From contig CAWUIB010000007.1 in the NCBI GenBank assembly GCA_963922335.1, positions 1-64,000 on the forward strand: a DNA stretch of 64,000 bases, written 5' to 3'. A program made the position numbers and the translations under genes. This document shows positions 18,114 to 27,724 of the stretch, one piece after another. The DNA is from CALBPI01 sp963922335 (GTDB lineage: Bacteria; Pseudomonadota; Gammaproteobacteria; Steroidobacterales; Woeseiaceae). Within the stretch, counting starts at the first letter, position 1. Each line of letters opens with the position of its first letter. The notes beneath the pieces are model-generated. The model had not been told where the DNA came from. It saw nothing but the letters and a program-made list of their open reading frames with translations, and searched no databases.

Positions 18114-19742
18114 TTAACGCACGCGAGCACGATAAAAAATCGAAAAACGAGTATCGCCGCTCGTGGCAGGGTTCATCACGCCACTCAGGTTGATTCGCAA
18201 TGCACGCACCGACGTATCGGAGCCATCCAGTCCCGGGACCGGGGTGTAGGTGAAGCTCACGCCATCACTCGAGAACGCAAGACCATCCCCAGCGTTCGAC
18301 AATCCGGAGAACGTGAGCGACAACCCACTCGATTGGGAACCTGCGCCGTCCTCGAAGCGCACCGGGCCGCTGCCTGGCGCAAGATCGTCAACAATCAGCG
18401 CGAGCGCTTCGGACAGCCGATCTGTGATGACCAGACTATCCAGATCAACAGCCCCACTACCCTGATTCACGACCTCGATTTCATACTCCACGATCGAACC
18501 CGGTATCGCGTAAGGGTTGATCGTGCCATTGATCGGATCCGAGACACTGCGCACCGTCTTGAATACGGTCAACTCCGGACTGGCAAATAACTCTTGTGCG
18601 CCCAGCACCAGTGCTGGCTCAGGTTCGACGTAACGACGCACCAGGATATTGCGGAGTCTTGCCTCGTCCTGTGCGGTCATCACCGCAACGAAACCGCGGC
18701 CCTCCACATCATTGGTGTCGTCACCACCGACAAGCAGGTTGGTCGTATCCGGGAAACCCAACGCCGCCCAGGTGTTGGCATTGTCAGCATCCCAGAAGCG
18801 TAGTCTGCTCGGATTCACTGAGAACGCTGCCAACGCCTGCCGACGCCAAACACCGTTGATGATGTCTCCGGGATTTATGCCCTGCACGGCGATCTGCCCG
18901 CGCTGGCGTCGCATGATGGCGCCGTCGTGGTTATACCCACCCGACGTACAACCGGGACGGGCCTGCTCGCCGCGGTTGGTGGTGTAGTAATGGTTCGATT
19001 GCTCGGACTGATTGCTTCCGCTCGTGATGATGCCGCGCACGACAACGCCAGTGGTCATGTTCAGTGCATAGCAATCGGTATGGAAGAACTCCGCTTCAAT
19101 GAATACGTCACGTTCATCCACAGCGAGTCGATAAGCGCTCGTGAAGTTATCGCCGTTGTCGTAGGTGTAGTATCCAGCCGAATTCCAGACAAGGCTGTTG
19201 TCCCACCCATTGCCGTGCCACGGATCAACGCGACCGCGGATGTAACTCGAGGCGCGATTGGTCGACGCGTCGTCAAACCATAGGTACACGTTGCTCGTGG
19301 ACACCGTTGCTGGCGCCGCAGCCGCCGGGTTGCCGTAGTAGAGGTAAAAGTCATCATCAGTCGCTCCGGATGCCAAGCCTGTTGGCGATGCAAAACGAAT
19401 ATCGGAATTCACGCCACCGCAATCGATGACGTGGCGAACGAGCTCCCGCCACCCGGCGCCATCGAAATAAAGAACACGCAGATCATCACAGTCTGCCTGC
19501 ATCTGACCTGAAGCGATCAAGGCTTGCGTATTGAGTGCGGCGATCCTGAGTGTGTATCCGGAGTAACCGCGATCGGGTTGAATCGCACCAGTTGTGACCG
19601 CCACATTCTGCCGATAGAGATAGTCGGTATCCCACCACTCACCCGTCACCGCGAACGCGTTCGATGCCAGCGCGCATCCAACCACTGAGGCAGCAGCAAC
19701 AAGCCGATGCCACCGGCCTGGTTTTTGCCAGTCGGCGTTCAC
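18114..19742 (-). CDS. Secreted DUF2341-like protein with C-terminal DUF11-type domain
   Basis: 542 residues from a GTG start. A signal peptide ends near ASNAFA (residue 31). The N-terminal 200 residues resemble DUF2341 (concanavalin-like) modules: WWDTDYLYRQNVAV, then DFYLYYGNPAA. The C-terminal 150 residues start ELTVFKTV and contain YEIEVVNQGSGAV, the pattern of DUF11 bacterial surface repeats. There is no obvious C-terminal anchor. It is probably a secreted or surface-attached binding protein. Its start lies 3 bp after the cysK stop and has no clear Shine-Dalgarno, so expression may depend on translation of cysK; functional linkage to cysteine synthesis is not evident. Confidence 0.75.
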   Translation of the reverse strand: MNADWQKPGRWHRLVAAASVVGCALASNAFAVTGEWWDTDYLYRQNVAVTTGAIQPDRGYSGYTLRIAALNTQALIASGQMQADCDDLRVLYFDGAGWRELVRHVIDCGGVNSDIRFASPTGLASGATDDDFYLYYGNPAAAAPATVSTSNVYLWFDDASTNRASSYIRGRVDPWHGNGWDNSLVWNSAGYYTYDNGDNFTSAYRLAVDERDVFIEAEFFHTDCYALNMTTGVVVRGIITSGSNQSEQSNHYYTTNRGEQARPGCTSGGYNHDGAIMRRQRGQIAVQGINPGDIINGVWRRQALAAFSVNPSRLRFWDADNANTWAALGFPDTTNLLVGGDDTNDVEGRGFVAVMTAQDEARLRNILVRRYVEPEPALVLGAQELFASPELTVFKTVRSVSDPINGTINPYAIPGSIVEYEIEVVNQGSGAVDLDSLVITDRLSEALALIVDDLAPGSGPVRFEDGAGSQSSGLSLTFSGLSNAGDGLAFSSDGVSFTYTPVPGLDGSDTSVRALRINLSGVMNPATSGDTRFSIFYRARVR

Positions 19743-19745
19743 GAA

Positions 19746-20702
19746 CTACGGCAAGCCGGCGAGCCAGTCGTCATCCGATCCTTCGTTGACGTCCGCAAAT
19801 AATGGCGTGGACAGATAGCGCTCTCCGGTATCTGGCAACATCGCCAGGATCACATCACCTTCGGCGGCGTTCTCCGCCACTTTCAATGCCGCACAGATCG
19901 TGCCACCTCCGGAAATACCGGTGAAGATACCTTCGTTTGCAGCCAGCGCTTGTGCAGTCGCAATCGACTCATCATCGCCCACCGGCACCAGCGCATCGTA
20001 GACATCAGCATTCAGCACTTCTGAAACGAAGTCCGGCGTCCAACCTTGGATCTTGTGCGGTTGCCACTCCTTACCTGCGAGTAACTGGGCGCCTTCCGGT
20101 TCGGTCGCCACAATATTGATTTCCGGTCTTGCCTGTTTGATGACCTCGCCAGCGCCCGTCAGCGTACCGCCTGTGCCCCAGCCGGTGACCCAATGGTCAA
20201 GCCGTCGATCGGCGAAGTCAGAGAGAATCTCCGGGCCAGTGGTCGAGCGATGAAATGCCGGGTTTGCGGGATTGGTGAACTGCGAAGCCCAGAACCAACC
20301 GCGCGACTCGGAGAGTTCCTGCGCTTTCTTCACCATGCCGGTACCGCGCTCGGCTGCAGGCGTCAGAATCACCTTGGCGCCCAAACCGCGCATGACCTTG
20401 CGCCGCTCTAGCGAGAAAGACTCCGCCATTACCGCCACAAATGGATAACCACGTGCAGCGCACACCATCGCCAGTGCAATACCGGTATTGCCGGACGTCG
20501 CCTCAACGACGGTCTGGCCCGGCTTAAGTACACCGCGCTTTTCGGCGTCGAGAATAATTGCGTAGGCAAGACGGTCTTTCACCGAACTCATCGGATTGAA
20601 TGCCTCTACCTTCACGTACATCGTCACATGCGATGGCCCCGTGCGGTGAAGCTTGACGACCGGTGTCTTGCCAATTGTGTCGAGAATGCTGTCGTAGATC
20701 AT
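19746..20702 (-). CDS. cysK: Cysteine synthase (O-acetylserine sulfhydrylase)
   Basis: 318 residues, normal for CysK/CysM. The pyridoxal phosphate lysine is Lys42 in MSSVKDRLA. The phosphate-binding loop GTGGTLTG and the substrate loop TSGNTG are intact. It makes L-cysteine from O-acetylserine and sulfide in the cytoplasm. GGGGGA precedes the ATG. The CysK-type TSGNTGIALA context favours CysK over CysM, but the two are not separable with certainty by eye. Confidence 0.93.
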   Translation of the reverse strand: MIYDSILDTIGKTPVVKLHRTGPSHVTMYVKVEAFNPMSSVKDRLAYAIILDAEKRGVLKPGQTVVEATSGNTGIALAMVCAARGYPFVAVMAESFSLERRKVMRGLGAKVILTPAAERGTGMVKKAQELSESRGWFWASQFTNPANPAFHRSTTGPEILSDFADRRLDHWVTGWGTGGTLTGAGEVIKQARPEINIVATEPEGAQLLAGKEWQPHKIQGWTPDFVSEVLNADVYDALVPVGDDESIATAQALAANEGIFTGISGGGTICAALKVAENAAEGDVILAMLPDTGERYLSTPLFADVNEGSDDDWLAGLP

Positions 20703-20737
20703 TGTTGTCCCCCGCGAACGATCTGTGTGATCCGAGT

Positions 20738-22135
20738 TTACGTATTCATTGACCCAAGGAGTGTTTGGAGGTTCTGCGCCGCGCCCATCATGTAGCCGCG
20801 CATCTCATTGATGATGGCTGATTTTGCGTCGTCGCCGCGCGCACTGGCAACCAGTTTGCTGAACCCATCCAGCCGATTCTCGCGGACCCAGCGCCTGAGC
20901 TCCTGATCCTGCGACCATCGCATCTGGTTACGCATGAACGCCATGGTCATTGGCAACCAGTCGGTCGAATGATTGGGCAGTGGCACGACATGGCACAAAT
21001 CGTTCTTCGTCGCCTCGTCCTCATATGCCAGTTCGACGTGCGCGATGAACGCTGCGCTAAATACCGGCTGATAGGACCGCACAGTCTGCGGGGTGATGAC
21101 GTCTCCAGTGAACACGGGCTTGATTTCCAGATTAGGTATCGCACTGGCGGTACAGTCGATGAACACCTCATCGCGATCCACCGTCACTTCGCCTTTTTCG
21201 AGGACGATCCGATCCTGTTCCAGGGCGGTCACGCGCCCCATTCTCACGACGTCCCTAATCCTCCGCATTTCCTCAAGCTCCATGCGACTGATGGTCGCAC
21301 CGTGGAACATTTGCGGCCAGACGTCAGTGTCGATGCGCAGCAAAACGCCGTACTTCTCGAGGCGAACAAACAGGTCTTCGACATCTTCGGCTTCCGAAAT
21401 CGCTTTCATCTGGCGCGAGACATTGCCGATGGAGTCTTCGAAAAACTCCTCCTCGGTTTGGGTGTTCCGGCGGTCGATCAGCCATCCGTCTCGCGGTGAG
21501 ATCCAGCGAATTCGATCCGGGTCGACACCGCGCTCCAACAGCCAGATGCACGTATCGATCCCTGTCTTACCTGCGCCAATGACGGTGTAACCGTCAGGTG
21601 CTTGAGTTAGGTGTGGGAGCCCGTTCGGCGGAATCAACTTGACCCCCTCTCCGATCGAGAACTGCGGCGTGTGTGTAGAGGGCACCGAAGTCTTGAGCCA
21701 TGTGCAATCAACCGTCTTACGGCGGGCCTTCACCTCGAACGTTTCGCCACTCATGACGTTAACGAACTTCCCGTCACCTTCGTAATCACAGAGTGGGAAG
21801 TAACGGACACGGCCGCTCGGAAGAAACCGGTTCTGCATCACGTCATCGAAGTAGGCGCTGACTTCCGCGCCACTCGCCAGTTCGGCAAGTCCTTTGTTGA
21901 GACCCACCTGGTCGCGCCGACCCTTGCTGAGTTCCGCCGAACTCACACCGTAAAACGCTGAGGGTTGATGTAATCGAACGAACGGATACGCGTCATTCCA
22001 GTGCCCCCCTGGCTTGTCGTGCCGGTCGACGATGATGATGTCGGCGTCCGATTCAGAGAGCAGAATATCGGCGAACGCCATGCCGACAGCACCGCTGCCG
22101 ACAACCAGATAATCCGTTTCGAGTGAATGGTTCAT
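20738..22135 (-). CDS. FAD/NAD(P)-binding monooxygenase-like flavoprotein
   Basis: 465 residues from the ATG at 22135. The FAD motif VVGSGAVGMAFADILL is close to the N-terminus, then a DRHDKPGGHW motif typical of flavin monooxygenases and lysine/ornithine-hydroxylase-like proteins, and a second Rossmann motif VIGAGKTGIDT near residue 190. No family-specific substrate motif is visible. It is possibly an N- or S-hydroxylase or a Baeyer-Villiger-type enzyme. It is flanked by cysK and a DoxX-type gene in the same orientation. A longer frame to 22198 was rejected because the flavin motif would then begin at residue 30. Confidence 0.8.
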   Translation of the reverse strand: MNHSLETDYLVVGSGAVGMAFADILLSESDADIIIVDRHDKPGGHWNDAYPFVRLHQPSAFYGVSSAELSKGRRDQVGLNKGLAELASGAEVSAYFDDVMQNRFLPSGRVRYFPLCDYEGDGKFVNVMSGETFEVKARRKTVDCTWLKTSVPSTHTPQFSIGEGVKLIPPNGLPHLTQAPDGYTVIGAGKTGIDTCIWLLERGVDPDRIRWISPRDGWLIDRRNTQTEEEFFEDSIGNVSRQMKAISEAEDVEDLFVRLEKYGVLLRIDTDVWPQMFHGATISRMELEEMRRIRDVVRMGRVTALEQDRIVLEKGEVTVDRDEVFIDCTASAIPNLEIKPVFTGDVITPQTVRSYQPVFSAAFIAHVELAYEDEATKNDLCHVVPLPNHSTDWLPMTMAFMRNQMRWSQDQELRRWVRENRLDGFSKLVASARGDDAKSAIINEMRGYMMGAAQNLQTLLGSMNT

Positions 22136-22175
22136 GCCGTGGTTATAACACGGCGAAATCAACGCTGTTACAGAA

Positions 22176-22631
22176 TCAGGCCGGCTGCGCAGCGCCACCC
22201 ACGATGGGGTAGCGCTGGCGATTGCGAATCACGAGGGCGAGTAGCGCCGACCAGGCGATCACTGCCATGACAAACAAGGAAATTTCGCCACCTTCAGCAC
22301 CGCCGGGGAACTCGACCGCGACGCCCAGAGGCGTGAACAAGTGGAAGAAAATTGCGCCGCTGAGCACGCCGAGCCCAAGCAGAGCACCCCAATGACGGGT
22401 TGCGGGGGTCAGTAACAGGACGCTCGCAATCAGCTCGGTCACGCCGACGCCGTAAGCGCCGTAATCGGTGAAAGGTTGTGCGAGAAACGTCAGTCCGATG
22501 CTACCGAGCCAGGTGCCGATCGTGCTGAAGATGTAGATCGTCTCGGGCGCGCCGGTGAACTTGAACGGCAGCGATTGCAGAAATACGAATACAGGAATCA
22601 GAACCAATACCCAGGGTAGTGCTTTTTTCAT
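22176..22631 (-). CDS. DoxX-like integral membrane protein
   Basis: 151 residues with four hydrophobic helices and a first-helix pattern (FKFTGAPETIYIFSTIGTW) like DoxX/DUF4870-type proteins. A good AGGAG Shine-Dalgarno precedes the ATG. DoxX-family proteins are linked to quinone or thiosulfate redox chemistry in some species, but many have unknown roles. The loop with GGAEGGEIS between helices 3 and 4 contains no cofactor residues I can name. Confidence 0.7.
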   Translation of the reverse strand: MKKALPWVLVLIPVFVFLQSLPFKFTGAPETIYIFSTIGTWLGSIGLTFLAQPFTDYGAYGVGVTELIASVLLLTPATRHWGALLGLGVLSGAIFFHLFTPLGVAVEFPGGAEGGEISLFVMAVIAWSALLALVIRNRQRYPIVGGAAQPA

Positions 22632-22710
22632 TTCAGTGTCTCCTCTTGAACGCTAGCTATTGCGCGTTTGCCAAGATGACCTCACTGATCCTGTTTTCAT
22701 TACGAGCGTG

Positions 22711-22746
22711 CAGCGCGATAACCGATTGAATTCGGCTATCGCGCTG
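22711..22746 (-). terminator. Hairpin downstream of the S9A peptidase gene
   Basis: Fifteen-base arms (22711-22725 and 22732-22746) match at 14 of 15 positions, with a 6-nt loop. It begins 13 bp after the stop of the S9A gene and has no U-run. It is likely a terminator or an mRNA 3'-end stabiliser. Confidence 0.5.
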
Positions 22747-22759
22747 ATCGACTGATGGA

Positions 22760-24925
22760 CTAGTCACCCGACTCGAACAGCTGCTCGCTCAGGTATGTGA
22801 ACTCCAGCGCCGTGCGACGTGCGCGCTCTTTCTGGTTCGCTGCGGCAGAGTGCCCACCGTCGATGTTCTCATAGTAGAGGAACGGCTTTTCGGCGCTCTG
22901 GAATAGCTTGGCCATCTTGCGGGCATGGCCTGGGTGTACCCGATCGTCTTTCGTTGAGGTCACAAAAAACGGCGTTGGGTAATCCGCGGTTTCATCGAAG
23001 TTGTGGTAGGGAGAAATTGTTTCGAGAAACGCACGTTCCTCAGCAATTTCCGGGTCACCGTACTCATCCACCCATGACGCGCCCGCCAGCAGCTTGTGAT
23101 AGCGCAGCATGTCCAGAAGCGGTACCTGAATAACCACCGCATTCCAGAGATCCGGGCGCTGCGTCAGCATCACACCCATCAGCAAGCCACCGTTCGACCC
23201 ACCCATAATGCCGAGGTGTTCCTGTGAGGTGATCTTGCGGTCGATGAGATCTTCACCAATCGCGATGAAATCATCATAGATACGCTGCCGGTTTTGCTTC
23301 AGACCGGCCTGGTGCCACTTGGGACCAAACTCGCCGCCACCACGGATATTGGCGAGGGCATACGCGCCGCCTTGCTCAAGCCACAACCGTCCAATATTCC
23401 CGGAGTAACTCGGCCGCAATGAAACCTCGAAGCCGCCATATCCATACAGCAGCGTTGGTGTCGTGCCATCGAGCGGGATATCAGCCCGGTGAACAACAAA
23501 GTAAGGCACACGTGTACCGTCTTTCGAAACTGCTTCGAATTGAGAGACCGTAAGACCTTCAGAGTCGAATTTCGGTGGCAGCGACTTCAGAGGTGTCATC
23601 TCACCCGACGCGGCGCTGTAGGACAGCAATGTATCCGGCGTGAGGAAACCTTCGAAGTTGATGAACACCGTATCTTCATTTGAATCGGCAAAATAAATGC
23701 TGGCCTGACCGGTGTCAGGCAACTCAATTTCTTGCGTGGCCCAGCCGTCTTCACCTTGCGACAACAGCAACAAGCGGCTTGCAACGTTGTCATTGATCGA
23801 GAGAATTGCAGCGCCCTTGGCTACCGCCACGCCGTTGACGGCCTGTCGATCATTGGCTCTGAATACCAGCTCAACTTCTGGCAGCTCCAGGGTTTCGAGA
23901 TACGCGTCCAGGTCGAAAGCGACCAGGTCACCGGACTCAAACTCCTTGTCCTGTACATTCCAGTCCTGTTGGAGCGTTACAAACTGCTGACTACCCAGTC
24001 GGCCACTCAGCGATGACTTCTGCGGCAAAGGCATTGCTTCGGGTTCGCCCTTGCTGAGCAGCCACATTGTCGACGTGAAAAACGTATCTGCCTCGACGGC
24101 ACCGTAGATCACCTCGCCGTTGTCGAGCTCGCTGGACCAAGGCCACACGCCCACATCGGTCTTGTCGCCCGTGTAAAGCGCCTCGGCATCGTTCCACGGC
24201 TGTCCGCGACGCCACAATCTTACGCTCGAGGGATACCCGGACTCGGTCAGCGTCGCTCCATCGCCGTCCCAATCTGTAGCAAGAAGTACTGTGTCGTGAT
24301 CGATCCACGCAGCGCCTTGTTTTGCCTCTGCGGTGGTGAACCCATCATCGACGAACGCTTTCTCGTCGAGATCAAATTCGCGCAGTATCACCGCATCCTT
24401 ACCGCCATCCGAAAGACTGATCAGACACAACGTACGTTCGGCATCTTTCGGACGGAAACAATTCGAGCCCTTAAATACCCAGTTCTTGTCCTCAGCTTTG
24501 GCCAGTGCGTCGAAATCGAGCACCGTCTCCCACTCAGGATTGTCCGACGCATAGGACTCGAGTGAAGTACGACGCCATAGCCCTCGCACGTTGGTCTCAT
24601 CCTGCCAAAAGTTGTAGACCTGACCATCACGAATCGAGCCGTAAGGAATTCGATCGTTGGAGACTGCGAGCTCCATCGCCTTTTCGAGATTGGTTTCGAA
24701 AGCGGGCTGAGCGGTCAAACCCGCCAGCGAGCGCTCGTTCTGCTCTTCCACCCAACCGAGCGCTCTCTCGCCTTCAACCTCTTCCAGCCAGATGTTCGGA
24801 TCTTCCTCCGATTCACCAGCTGCCATGGCGCTTTCCGTTGTCGACACTTGCGTATTCTCCGAAGACTTCTCGCCCGAACAAGCTGCAACCAGGGTCGCAG
24901 ACAGGATCAATGCCCACCACTTCAT
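22760..24925 (-). CDS. Prolyl oligopeptidase family (S9A) lipoprotein
   Basis: 721 residues. MKWWALILSATLVAAC is a lipoprotein signal with Cys16. The family N-terminus DPNIWLEEVEGERALGWVEE is followed by a seven-bladed-propeller-like region and then the hydrolase domain with GGSNGG (Ser577), Asp661 in KDDRVHPGH and His692 in DGGHS. All triad residues are present. It is expected to cleave proline-containing or other oligopeptides at the periplasmic side of a membrane. It stands between the M14 peptidase and the DoxX-like gene in the same direction, with 58 bp to M14. Confidence 0.93.
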   Translation of the reverse strand: MKWWALILSATLVAACSGEKSSENTQVSTTESAMAAGESEEDPNIWLEEVEGERALGWVEEQNERSLAGLTAQPAFETNLEKAMELAVSNDRIPYGSIRDGQVYNFWQDETNVRGLWRRTSLESYASDNPEWETVLDFDALAKAEDKNWVFKGSNCFRPKDAERTLCLISLSDGGKDAVILREFDLDEKAFVDDGFTTAEAKQGAAWIDHDTVLLATDWDGDGATLTESGYPSSVRLWRRGQPWNDAEALYTGDKTDVGVWPWSSELDNGEVIYGAVEADTFFTSTMWLLSKGEPEAMPLPQKSSLSGRLGSQQFVTLQQDWNVQDKEFESGDLVAFDLDAYLETLELPEVELVFRANDRQAVNGVAVAKGAAILSINDNVASRLLLLSQGEDGWATQEIELPDTGQASIYFADSNEDTVFINFEGFLTPDTLLSYSAASGEMTPLKSLPPKFDSEGLTVSQFEAVSKDGTRVPYFVVHRADIPLDGTTPTLLYGYGGFEVSLRPSYSGNIGRLWLEQGGAYALANIRGGGEFGPKWHQAGLKQNRQRIYDDFIAIGEDLIDRKITSQEHLGIMGGSNGGLLMGVMLTQRPDLWNAVVIQVPLLDMLRYHKLLAGASWVDEYGDPEIAEERAFLETISPYHNFDETADYPTPFFVTSTKDDRVHPGHARKMAKLFQSAEKPFLYYENIDGGHSAAANQKERARRTALEFTYLSEQLFESGD

Positions 24926-24983
24926 GCTCCACTCCCAATGAAATCAAAAGTTCCCGGAGTCTAACAAAGCCCGCTGAACGCGC

Positions 24984-27668
24984 CTAACGCACAGGACGGG
25001 CGTGCGCCGCACCGCGAATGATCGCGTTCATGAAGATCATGTTGAGACCGTCGAGGTAAGCACGGACCGTCGGATCGTAGGTGAAACCGATGATCTCGCC
25101 ACGGCCTGCCGAGTCGTGCACCACAAATGGTTTGTAGGCGAGTTGATCGGCGTTTTCAGCCCAAAGATATCCGCCGGCGAGCAGCTCGTCCGGTCCTTCG
25201 AAGCGCACCACGTTGGTCGCCTCTCCGAGTTTGGCCGGTGTGTACACATCGCTACCACGCACGAGCACGTTAAGCGTCTCTGCTACACCCGCCGCTAACC
25301 AATGGTCAGGGTCACTCTTCGCACGTAGCAGAACGCCCGGCACCGAGTCCGGTGTGTTCTCAATTCCCTCGATGGCCGCCGCATAAGCCTCGTCATCCTC
25401 GATAACGCTGCCTTCCACCAGCGCCTCCTCGGTATCGGTTTCCGACCCGGACTCAGCATCTTCATCGACAGCTGCATATTCGCGACGGATGGGTAGCCAA
25501 TCGACATCCGGATCCGCCGCAAGCTGCGTTGCATTACCGAGCGTAATCAGCACACCACCATCTGCGACCCAATCGGTCAGATTCTCGATGCCTCCAGCGC
25601 CGAGCTCGCTCCGGTAGCTGCCATAAACCTCGGGCAGGATCAGGACGTGGTAGCGGCGCAGATCGGCACGCCCAAGTCGAGAGAGGCGTATCGGCGTCAC
25701 CGGCAGACCAAATTGCTGCTCAATCACGAAGCGCGTGTTGCCAGCGCTGTAAGGCGAAACCGGATCATCCCAGGCGATCGCGACCTCGAGAGAGGGCAGG
25801 CGCTGAACGTTTTCGCTACCGAAATTGGGACCATCAGTAACCCAGGTGTCGGCCACGGCGACGACATCCGCACCCGTTGTGATCGCAGCTTCACTCAACC
25901 AGTCTCCGAGCGATGCGGCATTATCAGCAACGTCGATGATGACCGTCCCTGCCGGATATCGCGCACCTTGATGTGTGAACGCTTTATCGGTCGTCTTGAT
26001 CACGTACCCTGCCTGCAGTGCAGCCACAGTCAGTCGCACTGCGCCCGCACCGGTCCAGGGGATCAGGTAGGAGACGGCATTGCCTTTGGCGGTAAACGTA
26101 CCCGGTTGCTGGAATTGCGGCGCGACCGCCTCGAAATCTCCGGCAACACGTCGTGTGCAGGTATCGGTATCGACATTCATCATCAGAGGCAATGACCACG
26201 CCGTGACGTCGTAGAGCTCAGCATAGAGCCCTTTCGCACGCCGCCGCTCCTGCTCTTCCATGAAGCGCTCATCGATAGGCACATCGCTATCCATCAAGGT
26301 GCGCAGCAAACGCTTGGCCGGCTGATCGAGATTGATGACATAGCTTCCTGGCGCATACTCATTGCCACACGTACGAAGTTCCCGCGTCGTCCTACCCACT
26401 TCGACACCCTGCATCACGAGCAATCCGGCGAGCTTGTCCGCGGCATCCTGATCGCTTTGAGCGGGAATCATGTACGCCTTGGTGCGCTCGCGACGACCCT
26501 CTGCGATTGCGCTGACCTGATAGTCGTAGAAATCCTGCAAGAACTTACGGCGATTCACCTGCACGGTCTGTGCCGTTCCCATCGATGCAACAAAGTGATT
26601 TCGGACCGTCTCCGAGTAGTGCATGTCATTGCCATCGTATTGCCTGACTCGCAAGCCCCTTGCCGAAGCCTGCTCATACGTCATCGCAATGCTGCCGAAG
26701 TACAGCGGCCAGCTCGCACCGTAGCCGGGGTATAGCGCATCGAAAATTTCACGTGTGAAATAGTCAATACCGAACCCGTCGAACAATCCGGCGTTGGTCA
26801 ATCCGAAGAGCTCGAGGCTCGCGCGCTGATCGGCGGCGATGTGCGGGTTGAAGGGTTTTGCCTCAGGTGAAAAATAATAGGTGCTGTCCGATCCCATCTC
26901 GTGGGCATCCACGAAAGCGACCGGATACCACTCCTGAAGCGCTGCCACCCGTCCGCGTGTCTCGGGTTGAGTCAGAATGAACCAGTCCCGATTCATATCG
27001 AACAGATAGTGGTTGGTCCTGCCACCCGGCCAAGGTTCATCGTGTTCGGCCGCTATGCGATCGTTCGAGGCAAAGAGCCCGGTATTGTTCTCGAAATGAC
27101 TGACAAAACGCGCACGACCGTCAGGATTTTGCACGGGGTCAATCACGACCACGGTCTCCTTCATGATCGCATCAACACGGGCGTCGCCTTGTGCGGCGAG
27201 CAGATGGTATGCCGTAACCATCGCCGCATCGGCAGGGCTGATTTCGTTCCCGTGCACGCTGTACGAAAGCCAGGTGACGGCCGGCAGCGAGTCGATCAAG
27301 TCGGATGCCGCATCGGCCGACGTCTCGCGCGGATCTTGCAACGCCTGCATGCCTGCCTTGATCTCGTCGATTCGAGCAAGATTTTTCTCGTTGGTAACCA
27401 CCGCATAGATCAGCGGTCTTCCCTGCCAACTCGTCGCGTACTGCGCTATCTGAATTCGGTCGGGAACCGCCGACGCCAGGGCCTCGAAGTAACGCATCAC
27501 CTCTGACGGATGACTAATCCGACTACCTGGCGCGTAGCCCAGTACCGATTCAATCGTGGGGACCGCCGGGTCATAGGTCGTACCCGGCCAAAGCGGTGAC
27601 TCGTATTCACCGTCCGCAACAGCGGGGGCACAGATGATGGCGCAAGCGAGCGCGAACAGACGCAGCAT
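24984..27668 (-). CDS. Secreted M14 family zinc carboxypeptidase with glutamine-amidotransferase-like C-domain
   Basis: 894 residues with signal peptide (cleavage about A18). The zinc ligands are His139 and Glu142 in SVHGNEIS and His256 in FVDAHEMG. The carboxylate-binding NPDGR is near 181. The remaining 500 residues include a class-I glutamine-amidotransferase-like fold (ILPEVYGSYRSEL, GGVLITLGNAT), a known arrangement in large bacterial M14 proteins where this domain is probably non-catalytic. It is probably periplasmic or extracellular and removes C-terminal residues from peptides. An acidic stretch (EDAESGSETDTEEALVEG) sits between domains. Confidence 0.9.
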   Translation of the reverse strand: MLRLFALACAIICAPAVADGEYESPLWPGTTYDPAVPTIESVLGYAPGSRISHPSEVMRYFEALASAVPDRIQIAQYATSWQGRPLIYAVVTNEKNLARIDEIKAGMQALQDPRETSADAASDLIDSLPAVTWLSYSVHGNEISPADAAMVTAYHLLAAQGDARVDAIMKETVVVIDPVQNPDGRARFVSHFENNTGLFASNDRIAAEHDEPWPGGRTNHYLFDMNRDWFILTQPETRGRVAALQEWYPVAFVDAHEMGSDSTYYFSPEAKPFNPHIAADQRASLELFGLTNAGLFDGFGIDYFTREIFDALYPGYGASWPLYFGSIAMTYEQASARGLRVRQYDGNDMHYSETVRNHFVASMGTAQTVQVNRRKFLQDFYDYQVSAIAEGRRERTKAYMIPAQSDQDAADKLAGLLVMQGVEVGRTTRELRTCGNEYAPGSYVINLDQPAKRLLRTLMDSDVPIDERFMEEQERRRAKGLYAELYDVTAWSLPLMMNVDTDTCTRRVAGDFEAVAPQFQQPGTFTAKGNAVSYLIPWTGAGAVRLTVAALQAGYVIKTTDKAFTHQGARYPAGTVIIDVADNAASLGDWLSEAAITTGADVVAVADTWVTDGPNFGSENVQRLPSLEVAIAWDDPVSPYSAGNTRFVIEQQFGLPVTPIRLSRLGRADLRRYHVLILPEVYGSYRSELGAGGIENLTDWVADGGVLITLGNATQLAADPDVDWLPIRREYAAVDEDAESGSETDTEEALVEGSVIEDDEAYAAAIEGIENTPDSVPGVLLRAKSDPDHWLAAGVAETLNVLVRGSDVYTPAKLGEATNVVRFEGPDELLAGGYLWAENADQLAYKPFVVHDSAGRGEIIGFTYDPTVRAYLDGLNMIFMNAIIRGAAHARPVR

Positions 27669-27724
27669 GGGTGGTATCTCCGGGCTAGGAACGGCCGACA
27701 GAGTATCAGACCCGCAGTGGTCTC

